From Flavobacteriales bacterium (GTDB lineage Bacteria > Bacteroidota > Bacteroidia > Flavobacteriales_F > PHOS-HE28): a stretch of DNA of 64,000 nt. The number at the start of each line of letters is the position of its first letter. The stretch's first letter is position 1. Shown in pieces: positions 42,486 to 51,853 of this stretch. Made by a program: the position numbers and the translations under genes. The notes under the pieces were generated by a model. That model was not told the origin of the DNA and did not search any database. It was given only the letters and a program-made list of their open reading frames with translations. The stretch spans positions 36,278 through 100,277 of the forward strand of contig JADKCV010000016.1 in NCBI GenBank assembly GCA_016718655.1, given 5' to 3'.

Positions 42486-44225
42486 TCAGCGTAACAAGGT
42501 CACATGCCCTGTGAGCTTTTCGCTCACTACACCGGTATCGGCCACTTTGCGGTAGGTCACTTGATAGACGTACACGCCATCTTGTGCCAACGAGCCATTG
42601 TACGATCCATCCCACATGGCTTGTGGATCGGTGCTACTGAAGATCCGTTCACCCCATCGGTCGAAGATCAAGAGTTCGAAGTCGAGCGGTTCGGCGCTGA
42701 GCACGACGTGGAACACATCGTTGAAGCCATCCCCATTGGGAGTGAACGCGTTCGGAATGTTCACCAGCGGAGCGCATGACCCTTCACTGATGGTGATCGT
42801 ACGTTCCATATTGGCGCACACCGTGGTGATGGCCACGGAATAGGTTCCGATGCCGGTGACGTCCAGAACAGGTCCCGAGGAACCATCGCTCCACTGGTAG
42901 GTCGCGAATGGTACGTAAGCGTCCAACGGCAGCTCCTCGAACGGGCAGAAGGTGCTATCGGTCCAAGGCGCCAGATCGATGACGGGAGGCAGGAAGTAGA
43001 CCTGCATGGCATCGGTGACGGAGCAATTCTCCAACGTTGCGGTGATGCTGATCGGGGTGGTGGACGTGAGCGCGATCCGTGGATCGGAACTGCCATTGGA
43101 CCATTGGATGTTCGCCGCCGTCACAGGTACCTCCAACCAGAGCGTGTCCCGGTCGCACAACACACGGTCGGCACCCAGGTCAGGAGCCACCAAGGGAACA
43201 TAGCTCACTGCCATACTATCGCGAACCACGCAGCCACCATTGTCAGCTTCCACCCAATACGTTCCGGCGGTGTTCACCGAGATCGATGAAGCTGTCGCTC
43301 CGGTGCTCCAGACAAGATCGGCATCGGCGGTGCACACCAACGTGGTCACCTCACCAGGACACAGGCGTTGATCAGGCCCAAGATCCACCACGGAAGGGTC
43401 GAATACGTTCACCATCACTTCGTCCTCCACGCTACACCCATTGCGCACCACGGTCACTCCGAAGGTCCCAGCGGTCGTTATGGTCCGGGTGGGGCCGGTA
43501 GTGCCGTCGTTCCAGAGGTAGCTCGCGTTGGGTTGTGCTACGCTCAATACCAACTGGTCACCGGCGCACAGGGTCATGTCGGGTCCAAGATCCACCACGG
43601 GCCCTTGCACCACCGTTACGTTGACCGCATCGGTGGTCGTACAACCGTTCACGGTCACCTCCACGGAATAGGTGTCCGTGGTGCTCACGCTGATGGCGGA
43701 AGCCGTACTGCCCGTGCTCCAAGCATAACTGGCGTTCGTCAGGGTGGCATCCAGCATGGTGCTCTCACCCGGGCATAATGAAATGGCCGGGCCGAGATCG
43801 ATGACTGGTGGAGCGTTGAAGAGCACGGTGACCTCATCGTCCACCTCGCAACCATCGAGAGTGCGCACGAGGCCGTAGGTGCCAGGAAGGGTCACTGTAC
43901 GGATAGGGCTGGTGATACCGTCCGACCAGAGGTAGGTGGCCCCGGGGTAGGTCGCATCCAACACGAGTTCATCGCCCGTGCAGAACGTGGCGTCATCCCC
44001 CAGGTCCAATTGCCCAGGATCGGTGACCGCCACAACGATGGTGTCGCTGGCGGTGCAGGCACCCTGTTGCACGACCACCCAGTAGGTCCCCGCGCTGGTG
44101 ATGGACAAGCTGGGACTGGATGCCCCGGTGCTCCAGGTGTAGCTCGCACCGGGCAATGTGGCATCAAGGGTCAACGCGTTCCCCAAGCAGATCTGCTCAT
44201 CATCGCCCAGATCGACCGCGTCCGG
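42486..44225 (-). CDS. 3' part of a giant Ig-repeat surface adhesin, with gliding-motility-type C-terminal domain
   Basis: This frame has no start of its own: from 44225 it continues the repeat series of the gene that begins at 48951. It encodes Ig-like units 21-27, each with xDLGxDxxLCxGxxxxLDA...YxWSxG, and ends in a C-terminal domain of the gliding-motility-associated type (CHU_C, T9SS type B): LVNIPNAFTPNGDGFNDVF, then FDRWGERIFSS and GVYVYQVTYR. These cargoes are exported by T9SS and act at the cell surface. The units here are more diverged from each other than those upstream. Joined to the upstream part, the whole protein would be about 2150 residues. Confidence 0.85.
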   Translation of the reverse strand, partial: PDAVDLGDDEQICLGNALTLDATLPGASYTWSTGASSPSLSITSAGTYWVVVQQGACTASDTIVVAVTDPGQLDLGDDATFCTGDELVLDATYPGATYLWSDGITSPIRTVTLPGTYGLVRTLDGCEVDDEVTVLFNAPPVIDLGPAISLCPGESTMLDATLTNASYAWSTGSTASAISVSTTDTYSVEVTVNGCTTTDAVNVTVVQGPVVDLGPDMTLCAGDQLVLSVAQPNASYLWNDGTTGPTRTITTAGTFGVTVVRNGCSVEDEVMVNVFDPSVVDLGPDQRLCPGEVTTLVCTADADLVWSTGATASSISVNTAGTYWVEADNGGCVVRDSMAVSYVPLVAPDLGADRVLCDRDTLWLEVPVTAANIQWSNGSSDPRIALTSTTPISITATLENCSVTDAMQVYFLPPVIDLAPWTDSTFCPFEELPLDAYVPFATYQWSDGSSGPVLDVTGIGTYSVAITTVCANMERTITISEGSCAPLVNIPNAFTPNGDGFNDVFHVVLSAEPLDFELLIFDRWGERIFSSTDPQAMWDGSYNGSLAQDGVYVYQVTYRKVADTGVVSEKLTGHVTLLR

Positions 44226-47200
44226 TGAGTACGGTCACCTCCACCTGATCGGCCACGGTACATCCGTTCAAGGTGGCGATCACACCATATGTTCCACTGG
44301 CATCCACGATGATCGTGGGGCTGGTTGCCCCGGTGTTCCACAGGTAGGTGCTTCCGGGCGCTGTAGCGTTCAACACGGTGCTTTCACCCGCACAGATCAC
44401 CTGATCATCACCTAATTCAAGGACGGGAACGGCATTCACCACCACTTGGATCGCATCGGCCACACTGCAGCCACCTTGGAATACCTGGACACTGTATGTG
44501 TTGCTGGTATTGACCGTTATGGTCGGGCTGACAGCACCGGTGCTCCAGAGGTAGGTAGCCCCCGGTACCGTAGCGTCCAATTCCAGTTCATCGCCTTGGC
44601 ACAGGGTGGCATTCGGACCCAGGTCGATCGCCAACGGGGTGAATACCGTGATGTCCACTTCGTCGGTGAGGGTACATCCATTGATCGTAGCTGTAACACT
44701 ATAGTTCCCAGCAGTCCCGACCACGATGGTGGGTGTCGTGGCTCCCGTGCTCCAGAGGTAGGCGGATCCGGGCGAAGTGGCATCCAGGATGGTGGTCTCA
44801 CCTGCACATAGTTCCTGATCGATGCCCAGTTCGAACACAGGAGCGGGATCCACCTGCACGTTCACAGCATCGGTCACGCTGCATGCGCCTTGGAAGATCT
44901 CCACGCTGTAGGTGTTGGCGGTGCCGACGGTGATGCTGGGAGTGGTCTGGCCCGTGCTCCAGAGGTAGGTGGCCCCAGGCACGGTGGCGTCCAGCACGGC
45001 GGTGTTACCCTGGCACAGGGTGATGTCCGATCCGAGGTCCACGGCGGTGGTACTGAGCACGGTCACCTGCACCTGATCGCTCACCGGACACCCGTTCAAC
45101 GTGGCCGTTACGCTGTACAGGCCGGTGGTGCCAACGGTGATCGTGGGTGTCGTTGCCCCCGTGCTCCACAGGTGGGTGGCGCCCGGCACCGTGGCATCGA
45201 GCACCGTCGTCTGTCCGGCACACAGCACCACATCGCTACCCAGGTCGAACACGGGAATGGCGTTGACCTGCACGTTCAAGGCATCGGTCACGCTGCATGC
45301 GCCTTGGAAGATCTCCACACTGTAGGAGTTCGCGGTACCGACGGTGATGGTGGGAGTGGTCTCGCCCGTGCTCCAGAGGTAGGTGGCGCCAGGCACGGTG
45401 GCGTCCAGCACAGCGGTGTTACCCTGGCACAGGGTGATGTCGGCTCCGAGGTCCACGGCGGTGGTACTGAGCACGGTCACTTGGACTTGATCGCTCACCG
45501 GACACCCGTTCAACGTGGCCGTTACGCTGTACAGGCCGGTGGTGCCAACGGTGATGGAGGGTGTTGTTGCCCCCGTGCTCCACAGGTGGGTGGCGCCCGG
45601 CACCGTGGCATCAAGCACCGTCGTCTGTCCGGCACACAGCACCACATCGCTACCCAGGTCGAACACGGGAATAGCGTTGACCTGCACGTTGAGGGCATCG
45701 GTCACGCTGCATGCGCCTTGGAAGATCTCCACGCTGTAGGTGTTGGCGGTGCCGACGGTGATGGTGGGAGTGGTCTCGCCCGTGCTCCAGAGGTAGGTGG
45801 CCCCAGGCACGGTGGCGTCCAGCACAGCGTTGTTACCCTGGCACAGGGTGATGTCGGCTCCGAGGTCCACGGCGGTGGTACTGAGCACGGTCACTTGGAC
45901 TTGATCGCTCACCGGACACCCGTTCAACGTGGCCGTTACGCTGTACAGGCCGGTGGTGCCGACGGTGATCGTGGGTGTCGTTGCCCCCGTGCTCCACAGG
46001 TAGGTGGCGGACGGCACCGTGGCATCGAGCACCGTCGTCTGTCCGGCACACAGCACCACATCGCTACCCAGGTCGAACACGGGAATGGCGTTGACCTGCA
46101 CGTTCAGGGCATCGGTCACACTGCATGCGCCTTGGAAGATCTCCACGCTGTACGTGTTGGCCGTGCCGACGGTGATGGTGGGAGTGGTCTCGCCCGTGCT
46201 CCAGAGGTAGGTGGCGCCAGGCACGGTGGCGTCCAGCACAGCGGTGTTACCCTGGCACAGGGTGATGTCGGATCCGAGGTCCACGGCGGTGGGAGAGGCA
46301 TAGCTCACGCTGATGGCATCACTATCGGCGCATCCATCCGCATTCGTGGCGATCACAGAGTAGGTGCCGGCCACACCGACAACGAGGTTGGCGGAGACAG
46401 CACCCGTGTTCCAGGCATAGGTGAGGCCTGGTCCACCAGCTGTGAGTGCCAAGGTCTGTCCCGGGCACAGTACCGTGTCCGATCCAAGGTCCACGATCGG
46501 TGGCACGGAGATATCCACATCGACGGCATCCGTCGAGGAGCATTGTCCCTGTACAACGATCACACTGTAGCTCCCCGCCGTATTCACCGTGATGCTGGGT
46601 GCGGAACTGCCGGTGCTCCATGTGTATGACCCACCCGGTACGGAGGCGTTCAAGGTCAGCGTGGCGCCCGAACACAAGGTGGTGTCGTTCCCCAGGTCGA
46701 TCACCTGCGGGTTGGCATATTGTACGATGATGGCATCCTGTGCAAAGCACCCATTGGCATCAGTAAGGTCCACGTCATAAGTACCAGGACCGCTCACCGT
46801 GAACGTCGACCCGATACTGCCATCCTGCCACACCGTGGAAGCCCCAAGTTGGTTAGCGTTCAGCACCAGGACCTGGCCCGGGCAAAGCGTGGTGTCATTG
46901 CCCAGGTCCACGCTGGCGGCAGGATGAGCGGTCACGGTGATGGCATCCGTGGCTGGGCAGTTGTTCACGGTCACCTCCACGCTGTAGGCGCCTGGGCCAA
47001 CGCTCAAGGTGGGTGTGTTCGCACCCGTGTTCCACACATAGGTACCCCCCGCGAGTGTCGCATCAAGCGTGACCTGGTCACCAGGACATACGGCCTGATC
47101 AGGCCCGAGATCGAAGGCCGGAGTTGGTGTCACCAGCACATCAACAGCGTCCGATACCGTGCACCCGTTCAACGTGACATCCACCGTGTATGTGCCGGTG

Positions 47201-48951
47201 GCATTCACGGTGATGGTGCTGTTCGTGCTTCCAGTGCTCCACACATAGGAAGCACCGGGCACGGTAGCGTCAAGGACAACATCATTCCCTTGACACAGGG
47301 CGATGTTGAGTGGTAGGTCGAACACGGGCAGGCCGAAGTGGTCGATGGTGATCGCATCACTCGTGGTACAGTTGTTCACTGTGACATCCACCGAATAGGT
47401 GCCTGGAGTGGTGGCTTGGAAGGTCGCGCCGGTCGAACCATCCTGCCAGAGGTAAGCAGCTCCAGGGGTGGTGACATCAAGAGTCACCGTGGTACCCGGG
47501 CATACGGTCACATCAGGGCCAAGATCAGGTGCGGGATAGGGCGTTACGGTGAGCGTGGCCTGATCACTGGTGGTACAATTGTTCACGGTCACGTCCACAG
47601 TGACCGGTCCATTGCTGTTTGCAGTGAACGTGGGGGCTGTGGATCCATCGTGCCAGGTGTATGTCGCACCCGGCGTGGTGGCGTCGAAGGTGAATTGGTC
47701 GCCAGCGCAGACCGAAACGTCAGGTCCGATGTTCACGGTCGGGAATGCATTGTACGCTACATCTACCTGATCGCTGGCGAAGCAATTGCCTTGGAACACG
47801 GTAACGCCGTAGGTGCCAGGACCGGTGACGGTCAACGTGGGTGCACCGCTGCCGTCGGACCATCCGTAGCTGGCATTGGGTTGTGTAACATCCAGTACAA
47901 CCGATTGGCCGGTACACAGGCTCAGGTCGGGCCCCAGGTCCACAACGGGCAATGGGTTGAAAGCCAGATCGATGTCGTCCGTGGAGGAACATCCATTGGC
48001 GGAAACGGTCACGTTGTAGTTCCCTGCGGTCGAAGCCTGCACGGAAGGGTTGGTGGAACCATCCTGCCAGAGGTAGGTGCCGCCCGGTACAGCCGCGTCC
48101 AAGATCAGCGATTGACCCTCGCACATGGTGAGGTCAGGACCCAGGTCGAAGGTCGGTAGTGGGGTCACGTTCACGGTGATCTGGTCATTGAGCACCACCG
48201 TGGACCTGATGTCGACATCGTCGAAGCCAAAATCATTCCCGGTACCCCACCCCGAGGATACTTGGATGCAGAACTCTGCGGAAGTGGTACCGGCAGGGGC
48301 GGTCCACGCAAGGTTGAACGTTTGCCATTGTCCTTGGGTCGCTGGTGGTGTGTGTTCCAGACCGGTCCATGAGTTGTTCACGAACCAGGCGAGTACGGGC
48401 GGGTTCACCGTGGCAAGTGATGCCGCCCGGAAACTGATCACATAGGTCTGTCCCGGGCACACGTCCAGCGTCTGGCACCAGAACCGCCAACCGGTGTGCA
48501 TCCAGCCGGCGTTCACCATCATGAATTGCCCGTTACCTGTGCCTTGGAACTGCGGATGGTACAGGGCCGCGTTCGTGCCGATCCAATAGTTCCCTTCGTT
48601 CGTCAAGGGTGTCCCGTAGTTGAACATGGTGTTGAAACCCATGTTGCCGCCACTGAAATTACCGTTCGTGACCAGGTTCCCTGTGGGATAGGTGACCTGG
48701 CAACTGTAGCTCCCCGCGCCGGCCACGGTGATATTCTGGGAGACCTCCCCGGTGCTCCATAGGTAATTGGGGAAACCGGCTGGGCCTTCCAGGGTGACCG
48801 TGTTGCCCGCACAGATCGTGGTATCGTTGCCCAGGTCGATGGAACAGACCGGTTGGGCTTCCAGCAGCCCCCACGCGGTAACCCCCGCAAGTCCGCTAAG
48901 GAGCAGACGCGCGAGGCGGGAGATACCAGGGAACTTGGGGTTCATGGACAT
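44200..48951 (-). CDS. 5' part of a giant Ig-repeat surface adhesin, broken by a frameshift near 44224
   Basis: About 1583 residues are read before the frame ends in a non-repeat tail (TGRGRSGR). A signal peptide covers about residues 1-37. Ig-like unit 1 follows, then an inserted jelly-roll domain (about 80-255, opening VTNGNFSGG and including FCIQVSSGWG, carbohydrate-binding-like), then some 19 further units of ~69 residues with DLG...LCxG...LDATVPGATYLWSTG. Expected continuation VTVLTPDAVDLGDDEQIC needs two more C bases after GTACTCACC; with them, unit 21 runs on into the downstream part. Units 11-17 are nearly identical pairs. Starts at 48951 or 48945 both give the signal peptide. Confidence 0.87.
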   Translation of the reverse strand: MSMNPKFPGISRLARLLLSGLAGVTAWGLLEAQPVCSIDLGNDTTICAGNTVTLEGPAGFPNYLWSTGEVSQNITVAGAGSYSCQVTYPTGNLVTNGNFSGGNMGFNTMFNYGTPLTNEGNYWIGTNAALYHPQFQGTGNGQFMMVNAGWMHTGWRFWCQTLDVCPGQTYVISFRAASLATVNPPVLAWFVNNSWTGLEHTPPATQGQWQTFNLAWTAPAGTTSAEFCIQVSSGWGTGNDFGFDDVDIRSTVVLNDQITVNVTPLPTFDLGPDLTMCEGQSLILDAAVPGGTYLWQDGSTNPSVQASTAGNYNVTVSANGCSSTDDIDLAFNPLPVVDLGPDLSLCTGQSVVLDVTQPNASYGWSDGSGAPTLTVTGPGTYGVTVFQGNCFASDQVDVAYNAFPTVNIGPDVSVCAGDQFTFDATTPGATYTWHDGSTAPTFTANSNGPVTVDVTVNNCTTSDQATLTVTPYPAPDLGPDVTVCPGTTVTLDVTTPGAAYLWQDGSTGATFQATTPGTYSVDVTVNNCTTSDAITIDHFGLPVFDLPLNIALCQGNDVVLDATVPGASYVWSTGSTNSTITVNATGTYTVDVTLNGCTVSDAVDVLVTPTPAFDLGPDQAVCPGDQVTLDATLAGGTYVWNTGANTPTLSVGPGAYSVEVTVNNCPATDAITVTAHPAASVDLGNDTTLCPGQVLVLNANQLGASTVWQDGSIGSTFTVSGPGTYDVDLTDANGCFAQDAIIVQYANPQVIDLGNDTTLCSGATLTLNASVPGGSYTWSTGSSAPSITVNTAGSYSVIVVQGQCSSTDAVDVDISVPPIVDLGSDTVLCPGQTLALTAGGPGLTYAWNTGAVSANLVVGVAGTYSVIATNADGCADSDAISVSYASPTAVDLGSDITLCQGNTAVLDATVPGATYLWSTGETTPTITVGTANTYSVEIFQGACSVTDALNVQVNAIPVFDLGSDVVLCAGQTTVLDATVPSATYLWSTGATTPTITVGTTGLYSVTATLNGCPVSDQVQVTVLSTTAVDLGADITLCQGNNAVLDATVPGATYLWSTGETTPTITVGTANTYSVEIFQGACSVTDALNVQVNAIPVFDLGSDVVLCAGQTTVLDATVPGATHLWSTGATTPSITVGTTGLYSVTATLNGCPVSDQVQVTVLSTTAVDLGADITLCQGNTAVLDATVPGATYLWSTGETTPTITVGTANSYSVEIFQGACSVTDALNVQVNAIPVFDLGSDVVLCAGQTTVLDATVPGATHLWSTGATTPTITVGTTGLYSVTATLNGCPVSDQVQVTVLSTTAVDLGSDITLCQGNTAVLDATVPGATYLWSTGQTTPSITVGTANTYSVEIFQGACSVTDAVNVQVDPAPVFELGIDQELCAGETTILDATSPGSAYLWSTGATTPTIVVGTAGNYSVTATINGCTLTDEVDITVFTPLAIDLGPNATLCQGDELELDATVPGATYLWSTGAVSPTITVNTSNTYSVQVFQGGCSVADAIQVVVNAVPVLELGDDQVICAGESTVLNATAPGSTYLWNTGATSPTIIVDASGTYGVIATLNGCTVADQVEVTVLTGRGRSGR
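44861..46290 (-). repeat. 414-bp tandem coding super-repeat (two Ig units), ~3.5 copies
   Basis: Successive copies are offset by exactly 414 bases: the string GGTGGTACTGAGCAC ends at 45060, 45474 and 45888. Each copy encodes two different 69-residue Ig-like units (one with IFQGACSVTDALNVQV, one with TATLNGCPVSDQVQV). Copies differ at only a few bases. Confidence 0.95.
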
Positions 48952-49014
48952 GCAGGGCCAAAGCAAAATTCGGACCTATCCGTCAAAGGACGTTCCAGAA
49001 CCGCCATTCGTTGT

Positions 49015-49674
49015 TCATTCAGCGACGAATACCCGGTTAGCACCCTCGAACGTCCATTCCTCGACGTGGAGGAACGCTTTGGACAGGTGCTGTCGGACAC
49101 GTTGGCAGCGTAGGTTGGAAGCAGCGTCATGGGCAACCGTGTTGAAACAGACGATCCCGTCCTCCGCGCAGCGATGGCGCAGTGCATGTGCGAAGCCGTT
49201 GGTATCCACCCCACGCGCCAGGTCCAGGTCATCGAACAGGTCAACAAGGATCAGGTCGAAGCGTTCGTTCATGCCATGCACCGCAATGGTGGCATCGCCT
49301 TCGATGATCCGCAGGTCAGGGCCTTCGTGAAGCGCAAAATGGTCTGCGGCCAGTGCTATCATCACAGGGTCGATCTCCACAGCGGTCATGTGCACAGCAA
49401 GGCCCAATTCACGGCGTAGGATGTGATGCGCACTGCCTCCGCCCAAGCCCAGGAGCAGCACGGTACGGGGGGCGGGACGAAGCGTGAGCACCTTGCCAAG
49501 TACGCCCTGCCAAACCCGATGAAGACTGCCGAAGGATTGATTGCCATGCTCGGAGTTCAGCACCTTGCGTCCCAGTTCCCACCGGACCTCGAGCGGTCCA
49601 TGCCGGCCTTCCACACGCTCCACCGAATTCGGCCATACCCAGCTCAGCAGGTAGCGTAATGCATTGGGCCACAT
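49015..49674 (-). CDS. Spermidine-synthase-like / class I SAM-dependent methyltransferase
   Basis: A 219-residue Rossmann-fold protein: VLLLGLGGGSAHHIL is motif I, VEIDPVMIALA is the acidic ribose-binding strand, and IIEGDATIAV and LILVDLFDD follow. The arrangement is that of spermidine synthase, but the catalytic loop reads DLFDD where spermidine synthases have D-S/A-x-D-P, and the usual N-terminal beta domain is reduced, so true aminopropyl transfer is doubtful. It more likely belongs to the large spermidine-synthase-like group of unknown function. It is 64 bases upstream of the adhesin gene on the same strand. Confidence 0.82.
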   Translation of the reverse strand: MWPNALRYLLSWVWPNSVERVEGRHGPLEVRWELGRKVLNSEHGNQSFGSLHRVWQGVLGKVLTLRPAPRTVLLLGLGGGSAHHILRRELGLAVHMTAVEIDPVMIALAADHFALHEGPDLRIIEGDATIAVHGMNERFDLILVDLFDDLDLARGVDTNGFAHALRHRCAEDGIVCFNTVAHDAASNLRCQRVRQHLSKAFLHVEEWTFEGANRVFVAE

Positions 49675-49703
49675 ACTGCAAAGGTCGGTCCTGAGCTTGG
49701 TCG

Positions 49704-50756
49704 ATGTACTTTCGCGCGCCCTTGACCGCGATCACCCGATACAAGCTCCGCAAGGTCATCAAGTACGGTCTGGTGGCCGCGTTGGTGGCATGGGTTCTTA
49801 CCCTGTTCAGTGGCGAACCGGTGGGCTATGAACTCGGTGCTTGGGCGGTTCTGGGCATGTGGACCGGTATCCTGGAGGAATTCTTGTTCGGACGGAGATT
49901 CCGGTCCTTGGCGATACCACTACAGTTCCTGGGCAAATTATTGCTGGTCAGTTTGCTGACCATCCTGCTCATCGCATTGGCCTTCGTGGTGAACAGCGAG
50001 CAGTTTATCCTGCTGGACAGTGATCGACCGTTCAAGGTCTATGACATCTTCGGGATGTCCCAGTTCTATCGTTTGGTTCTACGCGTGGTGGTTGTCACCT
50101 CCATAGCCCTGCTGGTGGTGCAGATCGAGGAGTTGATCGGTCGGCGCACCTTGTTGGGGGTCCTGCTGGGTCAATTCGAACGTCCGAAGGCAGAGGAACG
50201 GATCATCATGTCCATGGACCTGGTGGGCTCCACGGGTATTGCGGAGCGCATGGGCGATCTACGGTACTATCGGTTCCTCAATGTGATCTATTCCTTGATG
50301 ACGGATGCGGTGTTGCGGAACGAGGCGGAGATCCACAAATACGTGGGTGATGAGGTCATCTTCACGTGGTCCATGCGAACGGGCGTCCGGGAGGAGAACT
50401 GCTTGGACCTGTATTTCGACATCATGGAACGGATCCGTACCCATGAGGATGAACTGCGGGGTGAGTTCGGGGTGGTTCCCCAGTATCGGGCGGCCCTTCA
50501 TGGAGGGAGGGTCATCGCCGCACAGATCGGTCACATCAAGCGGGCGGTCGACCTCAATGGTGACGTGATGAACAGCGTCTCGCGAATGCTCGGTCTGGCC
50601 AAGAGCATGAAGGGGGATATGCTGGTCTCCGGTGAGTTGCTTCGCCGAATGCCTGCTGTGAGCCAACGATTCATCGTCGGACCGGAGAACCTGGTCCCGG
50701 TGAAAGGGCGTCGTCGTGAAGTGCGCGTACATACCATTGAACGTCGAAGCACATGA
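49704..50756 (+). CDS. Membrane-anchored class III adenylate/guanylate cyclase
   Basis: A 350-residue protein with four hydrophobic segments (about 18-35, 42-58, 68-94, 115-140), then a class III cyclase domain. Metal aspartates lie in IIMSMDLVGSTGIAE and HKYVGDEVIFTW; the transition-state Asn/Arg pair lies in DVMNSVSRML. The position that selects adenine in class III enzymes is Lys (HKYVGDE). The product would be cAMP or cGMP. The downstream gene overlaps the stop by four bases. The ATG at 49704 is followed by a TTG at 49722 that could be the real start, since TACTTTCG (49707-49714) looks like a promoter box. Confidence 0.86.
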   Translation: MYFRAPLTAITRYKLRKVIKYGLVAALVAWVLTLFSGEPVGYELGAWAVLGMWTGILEEFLFGRRFRSLAIPLQFLGKLLLVSLLTILLIALAFVVNSEQFILLDSDRPFKVYDIFGMSQFYRLVLRVVVVTSIALLVVQIEELIGRRTLLGVLLGQFERPKAEERIIMSMDLVGSTGIAERMGDLRYYRFLNVIYSLMTDAVLRNEAEIHKYVGDEVIFTWSMRTGVREENCLDLYFDIMERIRTHEDELRGEFGVVPQYRAALHGGRVIAAQIGHIKRAVDLNGDVMNSVSRMLGLAKSMKGDMLVSGELLRRMPAVSQRFIVGPENLVPVKGRRREVRVHTIERRST

Positions 50757-51853
50757 CGCGGATGTCCCTCATCATGCTCTTGTTCATGCGGTCATTCCTT
50801 GCGGCGGCACAAGTACTTGTGCCCTTCGTTACGGATGATGGACACTTCATGGTACATGCCGATGGTCGTTTCGAACGGTTGGAGCGAGAGCCACCCATAC
50901 GCGTCATTGCCCAAGAGGGGCAGGTGGTCTATGTGGATGGCCAGGGCCGGTTGAAGGTGTTCCTGCAAGAAGGGCGTCGCCTCCATCTTTTGCACGATAC
51001 ACCGGTGGATCACCTTCAGGGCGCGGGGCAACGGGTGGCCTGGTCATCGGGCGATTCGCTCTATGTGCTCCGGGAAGGTCGTGCGGTGCTGGCAGCCACC
51101 CAAGTGGAACGATTCGAGGTGGCGGACAGTATGATCGTGGTGCATGATCGCGAGCATCAGTCGCTGGAAGTGCTCTGGCGAGGGCAACACATCCCCATAG
51201 CGGATGTTTCACTCGGTACAGAACGACCTCAGTGGCGATCGGGGAGCAACGTCGTCACCTTCCTGGACAAGTCCTCACGTAAGCTGTTCCTGTATGAGGC
51301 GGGGCGCGTGACGGTGCTCACGGACAGTACGGATGTCGGGATCGTTGCCACCGGTGGTGGGGTGGTCGGTTACTGGGACGATCGCGCGGACCGTTTCATG
51401 GTCCATGAGCGAGGCAAGGACCACGTGGTCTCCGAATTACGCCCGGTGTCGGTCAAGACCGGTGAAGGCGTACTTGCCTTTGTGGACGGCATTGGTAAGC
51501 TCCGCTGTTGGCAGGGTGGTCAGTTGCACACGGTGTCAAACAAGCCACCCACCGATTATTGGGTGGAGGACAGTCTGCTACTCTATGTGACCGAAGGGAA
51601 TCTCGAGTTGTTCGGCCCTCATGGCACGATGACGGTGGAGAGTTATGTGCCAGAGCGCTGGCTGGTCAACGGAGGCCTGCTCGTCTACCTGAATTTGGAT
51701 CGAGAACTATACGCCATCGAGCTGGGAAAGCGAAAGCGTGTTGGCAACGAAGGCGCCATTCCTACGTTCGATCTCTTCGGGAACGCGGTACTGTATCGTT
51801 CTCCAAGTGGACCGTGGACGATCATTCGTAAGGGGAGGAGCGCGCTCTATTGA
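50753..51853 (+). CDS. Exported beta-repeat (propeller-like) protein of unknown function
   Basis: A 366-residue protein with a hydrophobic N-terminus consistent with a signal peptide (about 1-20, AAA-Q). The mature part is almost entirely short beta strands with regular repeats (xxVVYVDGQGRLKVFxxGRRLHLL, LFLYEAGRVTVLTDS, LLYVTEGNLELFG), suggesting a propeller of six or seven blades. No catalytic signature seen. Its ATG overlaps the upstream cyclase stop as ATGA, so the two are translationally coupled, which suggests the protein senses or serves the cyclase. It ends seven bases into the convergent second cyclase gene. Confidence 0.78.
   Translation: MTRMSLIMLLFMRSFLAAAQVLVPFVTDDGHFMVHADGRFERLEREPPIRVIAQEGQVVYVDGQGRLKVFLQEGRRLHLLHDTPVDHLQGAGQRVAWSSGDSLYVLREGRAVLAATQVERFEVADSMIVVHDREHQSLEVLWRGQHIPIADVSLGTERPQWRSGSNVVTFLDKSSRKLFLYEAGRVTVLTDSTDVGIVATGGGVVGYWDDRADRFMVHERGKDHVVSELRPVSVKTGEGVLAFVDGIGKLRCWQGGQLHTVSNKPPTDYWVEDSLLLYVTEGNLELFGPHGTMTVESYVPERWLVNGGLLVYLNLDRELYAIELGKRKRVGNEGAIPTFDLFGNAVLYRSPSGPWTIIRKGRSALY

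Noticed and set aside
44861..46290. Regular direct repeats resembling a CRISPR or satellite array
   Set aside because: The 414-bp period lies within an open frame of Ig-like units and has no spacers.
44890..46629. 579-codon plus-strand frame opposite the adhesin
   Set aside because: A regular Gly/His/Val repeat that simply reflects the 414-bp repeats of the adhesin on the other strand.
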